A stretch of DNA of 32,685 nt from Gammaproteobacteria bacterium (GTDB lineage Bacteria > Pseudomonadota > Gammaproteobacteria > SZUA-152), in assembly GCA_021647505.1 (NCBI GenBank), contig JAKIUN010000044.1:1-32685 (forward strand), read 5' to 3'. Under the pieces are notes generated by a model. It saw only the letters and a list, made by a program, of their open reading frames with translations, had not been told where the DNA came from and did no database searches. The translations under genes were made by a program, and so were the position numbers. Below are positions 25,580 to 32,685 of the stretch, in pieces (positions within the stretch are counted from its first letter, which is position 1; the number at the start of each line of letters is the position of its first letter).

Positions 25580-26856
25580 ACGTTTGGATAGGATGAATGT
25601 AGAATGTCGTTTATTTTTTCCAGTCGTTTTTGTAGACCCTGCGGCCAGTTGTGTTTATGGGATCTGAAGGGTTTGTGAGCCAGCGAAAATAATCCCGCCG
25701 CGATGTGGCAAGGAAGCGTGTGGGTTGTTATCGGTTGTTGTGTGTTGGACTGATAGCCTTCGATGAAGGCCTCCATCAGTAATTCAACTTGGTTATGTGT
25801 TATTTTCCTGGTGTGTTCATACCTGAGCAGGCGTGCGATGAAGTGGCCAATATCCTCCATCGGGTCGCCACAAACATTTTCATCATGGTCGATAATAGCG
25901 ACTTGGCCTTTCTCCATCAGGATGACTTGACTGAGGCTGAAATCGCCATGTATGCGTTGCCTAGCGGGGGCCTCTTGTAACAGTTTTTGGGCGATGCCTG
26001 TGGCGATCTCCTGGGCAAGTGAGGCTAGTGGTGGGTGAAGATGGGCGATGGTTTTGGCAGCAGCCGTTAATCTGTCAGCCTTTATACTGGCTGTGCGGTG
26101 TTTCAGGTTGTCTGTTGCCAGGGTATGAAATTCGGCCAGTGCAGCGCCACATGCATAGAGAGAGTGAGCTGCCGAGGTGGTGGTTATTTCACGGCGCAGC
26201 ACGCGTCCGGGGAGCCATTCGAATGCCAGACTTTGATGGTGTTGTGATCGTCCCAAGGTGCGCGGAGTGCGTAGCCGGGCGGTAGCCGGGCAGTCAATCA
26301 TCGTGGCCAATGCCGCCTTGGGATATTCGTTTTCACGATAGTGTTTCACGACGATACTATTTCCGTGTTCGAAATTAATACGGCCAACGTAGCGTCGTTG
26401 TGGCTTATACGCCAAAGTTTCAATATCGGCCGGCCACGCTTCGGCACTGGCAGGGAGTAGCGTCTTTAAAATATCCTGCCTGCTATCACGATTGATCAGC
26501 CCTGCGAGGGAGGGCAGTCCGGCATCACCTGGAAAGAGGGAAATCAACACCTGATCTTGACATATAATGTGGTGATCATTGCCGATGGGTATAGACAATC
26601 TGCCCCAGGCTTTTCCATGGTAGGCCGTCACGTGGGCCAGCATGGGTGTGACGGTATCCCGAATCTTGACTTGATAGGAGCCCAGGCAAGTACGTGTTGG
26701 CCGGTAACGCAGGTAGGTTAATTGCACACGGGTCACATCCAGTTCGGGCCGGGCGACCTGTAATATTGTAAGAAAGGCATCCGGATCCATCACTACCTTC
26801 ATTCCGGCAATGGCTTGATCACGTTGTACAAGGTTGGCATCAGCGGTTGACAGCAT
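25576..26856 (-). CDS. large APH-fold kinase, copy B (duplicated N-lobe)
   Basis: This 426-residue paralogue of copy A shares the same domain order, with two N-lobe-like regions and the C-lobe HGDFSLSQ and IIDHDENVCGDPMEDIG. Differences from copy A cluster in the loop after the second N-lobe (GRVLRREITTTSAAHSLYAC against GRLLDSEITTTPAACSLHAC) and in the C-terminal 50 residues. The catalytic-loop Pro of copy A is Leu here. All key charged residues are kept, so both copies could be active, possibly on different acceptors. One extra codon sits in the ITTHTLPCH region. The start overlaps the end of the ABC-exporter gene by 17 bases. This copy, next to the intact exporter end, keeps the ancestral upstream junction. 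Confidence 0.84.
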   Translation of the reverse strand: MLSTADANLVQRDQAIAGMKVVMDPDAFLTILQVARPELDVTRVQLTYLRYRPTRTCLGSYQVKIRDTVTPMLAHVTAYHGKAWGRLSIPIGNDHHIICQDQVLISLFPGDAGLPSLAGLINRDSRQDILKTLLPASAEAWPADIETLAYKPQRRYVGRINFEHGNSIVVKHYRENEYPKAALATMIDCPATARLRTPRTLGRSQHHQSLAFEWLPGRVLRREITTTSAAHSLYACGAALAEFHTLATDNLKHRTASIKADRLTAAAKTIAHLHPPLASLAQEIATGIAQKLLQEAPARQRIHGDFSLSQVILMEKGQVAIIDHDENVCGDPMEDIGHFIARLLRYEHTRKITHNQVELLMEAFIEGYQSNTQQPITTHTLPCHIAAGLFSLAHKPFRSHKHNWPQGLQKRLEKINDILHSSYPNV

Positions 26857-28666
26857 AGTTATTTTCCTCTTGTTTTACGCCTTTCAGGTCAGTCTTGAAC
26901 ATGGCTGCATAGCGTTGGTTGGCCTGCATCAATTGGGTGTGGGTGCCTTGTTCCAGTATGCGACCTTGCTCGATCATCCATATTGCATCGGCCTGCATGG
27001 CATGGTGTAAATGGTGGGTAATTTGGAACGTGGTACGGCCTTTTGACAGCCGGTTTAGTGCGTCGATTACAGCGATTTCATTTTCACGATCAAGCCCTGT
27101 GGTGGGTTCATCAAGAATGAGAATCGGTGAATCACGAATGGCTGTTCTGGCAAGGGCGATACGTTGTCGCTGGCCATTGGAGAGGGTGGCGCCCCGTTCA
27201 CTGATAAGGGTGTTATAACCCTTAGGCAAGGCCAGGATGAACTCATGTGCATTGGTGAGTTTGGCCGCTGTTTCAACTTCTGCATCGGTGGCATCCGGGA
27301 AGCCACAGGCAATATTGTCGCGCACGCTGGCGGCGAATATGCAGGGGTCTTGCAGGGCCACACTGATCTGGCTGCGTAGAGAATGGACGCTGAAGTCACG
27401 GATGTCGAGACCGTCGATCAGTACCCGGCCGCTTTGTGGATCGTGCAAGCGCAATAACAGACTTATGATCGTGGATTTGCCACTGCCTGAGGCACCGACC
27501 AGGGCAATTTGTTGGCCTGCAGATACTTCAAAATCCAGATTATGAAGTATCGGATGTCCGGGTTCGTAGGCAAAGTTGACCTGCTCAAAGCGGATATTGC
27601 CGCATAGCGGCGGTGCGGGTTCGGCATGGGGGCTATCGATGATGTCCGGTGTTTGTTCAAAGATATCCAGCACGCGCTCACCTGCAGTGGCGGCTTTGGC
27701 AAGTCGGCTGACTTGTTTGGAGAAACTTTTGACAGGTTTGAAGGCGGATTTAATATACGAAAGAATCACCAGTAACTCACCGGGAGTGAGTTCGTTGCTT
27801 AAAACCAAACGTGCGCCAAACCATAATACCAACGCGGTGACCGTACCGACAAGGATGCCTACCGTGCCGGTCAACAGGGCGGTAAGTCGTTTGGCTCGAA
27901 TACTGTACTGGAGGTCTTTGCGGTTGTTGGCGCCAAATGAATGTGCGAATTTTTGATTGAGTGACAATGCCTGTACGGCTTTAATCGACGCAATGGATTC
28001 AGCCGCAGTAGAGGCCATGGCGCCTTCCTGGTGGCGCTGCTTGCGGGATGCCTTTTGTATGCGTTTTCCCAGATAGCCTGCTGCGAAAAAAAACAACGGA
28101 ATTATTGTCAAGGCAATCAGTGCGAGCTGCCAGTGTAGCCAGAATATGACAGCAAACATGCTGATCAATAAAACGATACTGCCAAATAGCGGGAGTACCG
28201 TACTGATCATAACTTCTTTGATAATGCCCAGATCACTGATAACCCGTGTGGTCAGGTCGCCGGTTTTGTTTTTGCTGTGGAACGTCAGGGACAAGGTTTG
28301 TAGATGTTGGTAGAGATCCTGACGAACTTCGGCCAATACCCGGCTACCGATTATGGCAAAGCCGACGGTGTGGAGATAGCCTGCCAATGCCTTGAGTCCC
28401 GCGATGGCGATGATCGCTGAGGCAGCCAAAATCAGTAATAATTCTGGATTTGATAATATTTCGCTGGCACTGGTGTCCTGGATAATGAGATTGTCGATCA
28501 CAAACTTGAGCGGCCAGGGGGCGGCGATCACGAATACAATTTGGCATAGCATCGCAATAAACGAACCTGTCAGCAAAAGCCGGTAAGCGCCCATTTTTGC
28601 TGAGAAAAATCGGCCGATTCGCCATAAGCTGGGCGCACTGTCACGAATATGTTTACTTTTTCCCAT
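26840..28666 (-). CDS. type-I half ABC exporter (fused membrane and ATPase domains)
   Basis: This 608-residue protein has a six-helix membrane domain (about 28-330) fused to an ATPase domain. Motifs are Walker A GASGSGKS (391-398), Q-loop VALQDP (about 436-441), signature LSNGQ (495-499), Walker B LILDE (516-520) and switch histidine H551. The architecture is that of MsbA- and lipid-linked glycan exporters, which work as homodimers in the inner membrane. GGAGG lies 8 bases upstream of the ATG. Flanked by kinases and glycosyltransferases, it most likely flips a lipid-linked glycan or glycolipid. The last 26 codons are repeated at the duplication junction downstream. Confidence 0.94.
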   Translation of the reverse strand: MGKSKHIRDSAPSLWRIGRFFSAKMGAYRLLLTGSFIAMLCQIVFVIAAPWPLKFVIDNLIIQDTSASEILSNPELLLILAASAIIAIAGLKALAGYLHTVGFAIIGSRVLAEVRQDLYQHLQTLSLTFHSKNKTGDLTTRVISDLGIIKEVMISTVLPLFGSIVLLISMFAVIFWLHWQLALIALTIIPLFFFAAGYLGKRIQKASRKQRHQEGAMASTAAESIASIKAVQALSLNQKFAHSFGANNRKDLQYSIRAKRLTALLTGTVGILVGTVTALVLWFGARLVLSNELTPGELLVILSYIKSAFKPVKSFSKQVSRLAKAATAGERVLDIFEQTPDIIDSPHAEPAPPLCGNIRFEQVNFAYEPGHPILHNLDFEVSAGQQIALVGASGSGKSTIISLLLRLHDPQSGRVLIDGLDIRDFSVHSLRSQISVALQDPCIFAASVRDNIACGFPDATDAEVETAAKLTNAHEFILALPKGYNTLISERGATLSNGQRQRIALARTAIRDSPILILDEPTTGLDRENEIAVIDALNRLSKGRTTFQITHHLHHAMQADAIWMIEQGRILEQGTHTQLMQANQRYAAMFKTDLKGVKQEENNYAVNR

Positions 28667-28696
28667 GGTGTTTTCCTCCGGCGGCCGTATGCTTCA

Positions 28697-29896
28697 TTAC
28701 CGGGATGTTCCGCTTAAGCTGGTTTGGCTGATTTGTTGTGCTGGCTCTGGTGCCCTGATGCCAGCCAGTTTAAGGATCCGCTGTGTGACTGAATGCCAAC
28801 TATGGGATTGCACGACTGTACGGCGGGCTTCATTACCCAATGTTTGACGCAGAGCCGGGTTCTTCATGAGTTGTTCCAAGGCCGCGGCCAGGGCGGCAGG
28901 CTGGCCTGGAGGGCAGAGTATGCCGTTACGACCATGTTGGATGAGTGAGGCGAGTTGGCCTATGCGGCTGACGACCACCGGCAGGCCCGCTGCCATGTAT
29001 TCCAGAACCTTTAAAGGCGAGAAATAAAAATCCGGGCTGTCGGGATAGGGCGCGACGGCGACATCCATTGCGGCCAACAGTGCAGGCACCTGGTCAGGCG
29101 CTACTGCACCGGTAAAGTGAGCGAAATCAGCCAGGCCGTGAGACTTCAGCGTCTCTTCCAGGTCGCCACGTTTGGGGCCGTCGCCAACAATCAGCAATCG
29201 AACCTGGGAATAACGACGACGCAGCAGCACAAATGCTTCGAGTAAACCATCGAGCCCGTGCCAGGGTTTTAGTGTACCGACAAAACCAATAGTGAAGCCC
29301 TCCTCTGATTTGGCTGCCGGCGGCCATTGAAAGCGTGCGGGATTGACACCGTTGCTGATCGGATGAACGCGCTCACAGGTCTCGCTATAGGTATCCAGAT
29401 AACTGGCGACTTCACCGGATACTGCGACCAGTGTCGATGCGGCAGCAAAAGCCCGGCGGGATTTATGTTCGGCCTCAGCTCGATTGAAAAGCTGACGGTG
29501 GCGGCTTTGTTCTTCGATCAATGGCGCATTGACTTCCAAAATACCAGGCAGTGCGTGAGTTTGGGCAAACTCCATGGCCGCATGGCTCCAAAGCGAATAG
29601 CGTTCGTAGATCATGTCGAAAGGGCCAGTCTTAGCCAGTGCTGTGGCGATGTGTTTGTTGAGATTTTGGGAGAATATTTCTCGTTGACGGGGATCCGTGG
29701 AGGCGGCACCAGGCAACTGGATCAACGTCACGCCTTGCAGGTCGGATGGGGGTTTGCCACCGGGGCGCGGGGTAAAGAGTGTCACATCCGCTCCCTGGTT
29801 CAAAAAGGCGCGAATAATCTCTTGGACATGTATCGAGCATCCCTTGTAACCGAAAACCGGCACACCAAAATCGGCGCAGATATAGGCAATTTTCAT
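28697..29896 (-). CDS. glycosyltransferase family 4-like
   Basis: This 399-residue retaining GT-B enzyme is typical of GT4. The N-terminal acceptor domain starts MKIAYICADFGVPVFGYKGC with the usual glycine-rich loop and HVQEIIRAF. The C-terminal donor domain includes IGFVGTLKPWHGLDGLLEAF, LLIVGDGPKRGDLEE, and the sugar-nucleotide site SPLKVLEYMAAGLPVVVS, in which Lys replaces the first Glu of the common E-x7-E pattern. It adds a sugar to a lipid-linked or polymer acceptor at the cytosolic face; the sugar is unknown. AGAGGTAGG precedes the start, which overlaps the upstream glycosyltransferase stop by ATGA. The ABC exporter begins 30 bases after its end. Confidence 0.92.
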   Translation of the reverse strand: MKIAYICADFGVPVFGYKGCSIHVQEIIRAFLNQGADVTLFTPRPGGKPPSDLQGVTLIQLPGAASTDPRQREIFSQNLNKHIATALAKTGPFDMIYERYSLWSHAAMEFAQTHALPGILEVNAPLIEEQSRHRQLFNRAEAEHKSRRAFAAASTLVAVSGEVASYLDTYSETCERVHPISNGVNPARFQWPPAAKSEEGFTIGFVGTLKPWHGLDGLLEAFVLLRRRYSQVRLLIVGDGPKRGDLEETLKSHGLADFAHFTGAVAPDQVPALLAAMDVAVAPYPDSPDFYFSPLKVLEYMAAGLPVVVSRIGQLASLIQHGRNGILCPPGQPAALAAALEQLMKNPALRQTLGNEARRTVVQSHSWHSVTQRILKLAGIRAPEPAQQISQTSLSGTSR

Positions 29897-31137
29897 AATC
29901 CTACCTCTTGGCAGTTATTTATCCTGGATGTGGCACGGTCAAATACTGATCGCAACACAGCCGTGTTTTGATGAATGTCGAAGGCATGCTCAATCAATCG
30001 GCGAGCCTGTTGTGCAAGCCGTGTGCGCTCTTGTGGATGGCTTAATAAATGCTCCAGCCCTTGAGTGAGAGCCGCGACATTTTTTTGTGGCACGATAAGG
30101 CCCGTGTGGTCGTGCTTAATGGCTTCTGGGATGCCCGTGACATCGGTTGAGATACACGGCACACCCAAGGCCATGGCTTCAAGTAATACGGTGGGCAAAC
30201 CGTCACGGTTGCCATCGACACCGACAACGCACGGGGCGGCGAATACAGCGGCTTGTTGCAGACTGTCGATGACTTCTCGTTGCGGTAGCGGCCCCAGCAT
30301 CCTCACTTTTTCTTGCAAGCCGCGCCGATGAATGTCTGCATTGAGCATGTCCTGCAAAGGGCCGCCGCCGATAATATGGCATTCAAAATCGATATTCCGT
30401 ATCTTCAGTTCAGTGCAGGCGGCGATTAAATCAGAGAAGCCTTTTTTCTCGATTAAACGGCCGATGGCAACAATGCGAGGCGATCGATTATTGGGGTTCG
30501 AATACGGCAAACGGGATAAATCGAGGCCATTATAGATGCGCTGTACCTTGCTGGCGGAATTGCCGAACTTGTCTTGCAAAAAGTCCACATTGTAATCACT
30601 GACCGTGATGACCGATGTAGCATCTTGAATTTTTGTCTGTAGATCGTCGTTCTTTACGCTCTCATGAAAAATGTCTTTGGCGTGGGCGGTAAACGAATAT
30701 GTCAATCCGGCAAACAGTGAGGCCAGGCGGGCAACCGTCGTCGCCGAGGTAGCGAAATGGGCGTGTAAATGTTCAATGCCTTTTTCTCGTGCCTGCAGGG
30801 CCAGCAATGCCGCTTGATAAACGTCCCGCGCCGTTTCATTCCGCGCTGCGTTGAGGCCGCTTTCCCAGCCCGGCAGGTTTTTCACTGCGGTCATAAGTTC
30901 GTTCCAGAATTCACCGGCGCTGAGCACATTCGGCGCAGACAGATAGGTGACCGGTGCTCGCACACTGGCGATGGTATCCTGAAAGTGAGTGTCGCAAGAT
31001 TGACGCAGGGCGAAAATGTCCAACGACAGCCCCGCTTTCTCGTGCGCGAGGATTTCATTGACGATGAATGTTTCCGAGTAGCGTGGATACCGCTTTACTA
31101 CATAGCCAATGCGTGGTGTGTAGGAATAGTCAGGCAT
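29893..31137 (-). CDS. glycosyltransferase family 4
   Basis: This 414-residue GT-B enzyme starts with RIGYVVKRYPRYSETFIVNE, the sequence typical of exopolysaccharide GT4 enzymes that begin with YPRxSETFI. The donor domain has RIVAIGRLIEKKGFSDLIAA, CHIIGGGPLQDML and VLLEAMALGVPCISTDVTG, with GIPEAIKHDHTGLIV after it. The acidic patch around DGLPTVLLEAMA matches the E-x7-E site (first residue Asp). AGGAGAGG precedes the ATG. It overlaps the next glycosyltransferase start by four bases. It likely builds a repeat unit with its neighbours; linkage and donor are unknown. Confidence 0.94.
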   Translation of the reverse strand: MPDYSYTPRIGYVVKRYPRYSETFIVNEILAHEKAGLSLDIFALRQSCDTHFQDTIASVRAPVTYLSAPNVLSAGEFWNELMTAVKNLPGWESGLNAARNETARDVYQAALLALQAREKGIEHLHAHFATSATTVARLASLFAGLTYSFTAHAKDIFHESVKNDDLQTKIQDATSVITVSDYNVDFLQDKFGNSASKVQRIYNGLDLSRLPYSNPNNRSPRIVAIGRLIEKKGFSDLIAACTELKIRNIDFECHIIGGGPLQDMLNADIHRRGLQEKVRMLGPLPQREVIDSLQQAAVFAAPCVVGVDGNRDGLPTVLLEAMALGVPCISTDVTGIPEAIKHDHTGLIVPQKNVAALTQGLEHLLSHPQERTRLAQQARRLIEHAFDIHQNTAVLRSVFDRATSRINNCQEVGL

Positions 31138-31151
31138 AATAATGGCCTCTC

Positions 31152-32420
31152 CTATGGGTTATTTTGTTTGATTTGACAGATTTCTCTGACCAGGGCAGGT
31201 AATCGGGACAAGCCACCAAAATCCATTTGGGCATGCACCGAAGGCGTACTTGGACACCGACTGGCATTTTCCATCCATGCCGAGAGTCTCTCCGGAGTGA
31301 GCTGGTCAGGAAGGACGACATCGATGATTCCCAGGGTTTTAAGACGTTCGGCGCGGAGCCGTTGTTCATGACGGGGAGTGGTTCGAGGAACGATGAGCGC
31401 GTGTTTTTCAAACGACAGAATTTCCGAAACGACGTTGTAACCGCCCATGGCAATCACATAGTCGGCTTGATGAATCAGGAATGTTGGTTTGTTTACGAAC
31501 TCCAGCACCCTCAAGTTGGTGCGTGAGGCAGCCATGTGGTGGAGTTCAGCCTTCATTTCAGGCGGCATGAATGGGCCAGTGACGATGACCCCGAACATGT
31601 CCTCAGGGAGCGTGGCACGGGCGAATGCCTTGGTTAGAGGCGCACCGTCCTGTCCGCCACCCGCCATACATAAGACGAAACGACCATCGGGAAGATTAAA
31701 TTCGCTGCGACTGGATTTTATCGCGTGCTCAGTGTGTTGCTCAAAACAAACACGGCGATCAAAATAACCGGTATAGCTCACCTTGTTGGCAATATTGCCG
31801 GTCATTTTATATTCGTGAACGGCATCGTAAACATTCGGATCACCATAAATCCATATTTTGTCGTAAAATTTGTCGATCGTCTCCTCGTTGCTGGCCTTGT
31901 GCCATTCGGCTTTCACCTGCTCAGGCTCGTCAAGCACGTCCCGCAAACCCAGCACACAAGAAGTTTTATTCTGTCGGCGGATATCCTCCAGCGTCGCGTC
32001 CAGTTCATTGAGCGCGCCACGAGGTACGTTGTCGACAATAAATATATCCGGCTCGAAGGCGGCGATTGAGGCACGGATCATTTGTGCGCGAATTCTTTTT
32101 AAATCTTCCACCGGAATATCCAATGATCGGGGTAGGTAATTACCGTTACTCTCCTTGCGCAAAGACGGCAGTGTGATGCAGTCAACCCCCGGTGGCATTT
32201 GCGCGGCGCTGGCTTGACGTGCGCCTGTAATCATTAAAATACTGGTTTGCAGGTTGGAATAGGATAGGGCCTGACTGATCATTAGGTTACGCCTCATGTG
32301 CCCCATTCCCACGGTATCGTGGGAATATAAGGCGATGCGAAGTTTGCGTGCTCCAGCATTAACACATCGTACCGGACTTTTCGACGATGCCAGGGGTAAT
32401 GGCAAGATTACTTGAGTCAT
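31152..32420 (-). CDS. MurG-like/COG4671-type predicted glycosyltransferase
   Basis: This 422-residue GT-B-like protein has the N-terminal signature RIALYSHDTVGMGHMRRNLM, as in COG4671 predicted glycosyltransferases. The C-terminal half has VLCMAGGGQDGAPL, IVTGPFMPPE and the donor-site-like ADYVIAMGGYNVVSEILSFE, similar in pattern to MurG (AGxxT...E). The ATG at 32420 is chosen because AAGGAG lies 9 bases upstream. A GTG at 32429 would touch that ribosome-binding site and is unlikely. It is the first gene of the leftward operon. The donor is probably a nucleotide sugar; the acceptor is unknown. Confidence 0.87.
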   Translation of the reverse strand: MTQVILPLPLASSKSPVRCVNAGARKLRIALYSHDTVGMGHMRRNLMISQALSYSNLQTSILMITGARQASAAQMPPGVDCITLPSLRKESNGNYLPRSLDIPVEDLKRIRAQMIRASIAAFEPDIFIVDNVPRGALNELDATLEDIRRQNKTSCVLGLRDVLDEPEQVKAEWHKASNEETIDKFYDKIWIYGDPNVYDAVHEYKMTGNIANKVSYTGYFDRRVCFEQHTEHAIKSSRSEFNLPDGRFVLCMAGGGQDGAPLTKAFARATLPEDMFGVIVTGPFMPPEMKAELHHMAASRTNLRVLEFVNKPTFLIHQADYVIAMGGYNVVSEILSFEKHALIVPRTTPRHEQRLRAERLKTLGIIDVVLPDQLTPERLSAWMENASRCPSTPSVHAQMDFGGLSRLPALVREICQIKQNNP

Positions 32421-32429
32421 ATAAGGCAC

Positions 32430-32685
32430 TCCTTATGCTACATACTGTTAGGCCGGGATCAGTACGGCTGTTGTTTAATGTTGGCTTGTTTGAATCATGA
32501 CGCGCTGTTATGAAAGCTTCATGGCTTTAATATTAAAGTTTGATAAAGGAGGTGCGCAGGAGGTGATGTTTCGTCTTACATTCCAGACATAGTCCGTCAA
32601 AAGGAATGCCTTTAGAGGGCATTCCAGCAAGGCATACTGCTTGTGCGTCAGTTCGATTAGTCATCCGCTCCGGTGCACGCCCCTA
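32430..32685. other. upstream region of the glycan operon, with palindromes
   Basis: This stretch holds no convincing gene. CTTTAATATTAAAG at 32525-32538 is a perfect 14-bp palindrome about 105 bases upstream of the first glycosyltransferase. GGAATGCC (32603-32610) and GGCATTCC (32618-32625) make a perfect 8-bp hairpin with a 7-base loop. The AAGGAGG and AGGAGGTG sequences at 32546-32564 on the + strand lead only to an 8-codon frame. The operon promoter probably lies here, but no clear -35/-10 pair was identified. Confidence 0.45.
32603..32625. repeat. perfect 8-bp stem hairpin upstream of the glycan operon
   Basis: GGAATGCC and GGCATTCC flank the loop TTTAGAG. No T tract follows on either strand, so it is not a normal terminator; it may be a regulator site or an RNA structure of a transcript from outside the window. 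Confidence 0.5.

Larger units (their letters stand above)
24008..26928. repeat. 1.46-kb tandem duplication, both copies
   Basis: Two direct copies, about 24008-25470 and 25463-26928, each carry the end of the ABC-exporter gene, a large APH-fold kinase gene and the start of the small kinase gene. The unit lengths are 1455 and 1458 bases, differing by one codon. All three boundaries (24008-24015, 25463-25470, 26921-26928) read GGCCTGCA, so the copies joined at an 8-bp microhomology. The encoded large kinases differ at about 50 of 425 residues by eye (about 88% identity), so the event is not very recent, yet both are intact. Confidence 0.92.

Noticed and set aside
23084-26856. Antibiotic-resistance role for the APH-fold genes
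   Set aside because: The kinases are embedded in a glycan operon, carry Gln in the catalytic loop and lack features tying them to known aminoglycoside or macrolide kinases.

Overview
This window most likely comes from the chromosome of a gammaproteobacterium of moderate to fairly high GC content. The evidence is a complete Mla lipid-transport operon, a SlyD-type FKBP, biosynthetic threonine ammonia-lyase beside ribose-5-phosphate isomerase A, a MipA/OmpV protein, an AlgE-like outer-membrane protein and many outer-membrane signal peptides. An order such as Chromatiales is a guess; no rRNA or other taxonomic marker is present.

Layout. Positions 1-4405 carry housekeeping genes on the + strand: a secreted polysaccharide deacetylase, transaldolase with a clear terminator, a TRAP-type substrate-binding lipoprotein and SlyD. 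A decayed transposase fragment follows directly after slyD. An AT-rich gap rich in palindromes then leads to a small autotransporter-like outer-membrane protein (5260-6921). Positions 6942-8784 look like a small phage-derived regulatory islet: two overlapping leftward genes and a divergent Cro/CI-type regulator. Positions 8932-12258 hold divergent ilvA and rpiA, a DUF2905 membrane protein and a membrane-anchored protein with a HExxHxxGxxD zinc-protease motif. Positions 12299-16104 are an accessory stretch with lower apparent GC: MipA/OmpV, a DUF2141 protein, a VTT-domain membrane protein, and an SDR oxidoreductase diverging from a TetR regulator. The SDR-TetR gap holds two near-identical 15-bp palindromes that look like operators.

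Positions 16357-21519 are an Mla operon (mlaF, mlaE, mlaD, mlaC, mlaB) with two unusual members: a DUF72-like protein in front and a TolC-family outer-membrane protein between mlaD and mlaC. Nearly all junctions overlap by 1-8 bases, so the TolC-like gene is built into the operon.

Positions 32420 down to 21555 form one long leftward operon. Its order is a COG4671-like glycosyltransferase, two GT4 glycosyltransferases, a type-I half ABC exporter, two tandem copies of a large APH-fold kinase, a second APH-fold kinase and an AlgE-like outer-membrane beta-barrel. It looks like a machine for making and exporting a glycan or glycoconjugate, and I do not recognise it as a named system. The duplicated kinase lies in a 1.46-kb tandem repeat whose junction falls in an 8-bp microhomology and leaves a 65-codon chimeric ORF. 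This locus and the TolC-containing Mla operon are the best candidates for undescribed biology here.
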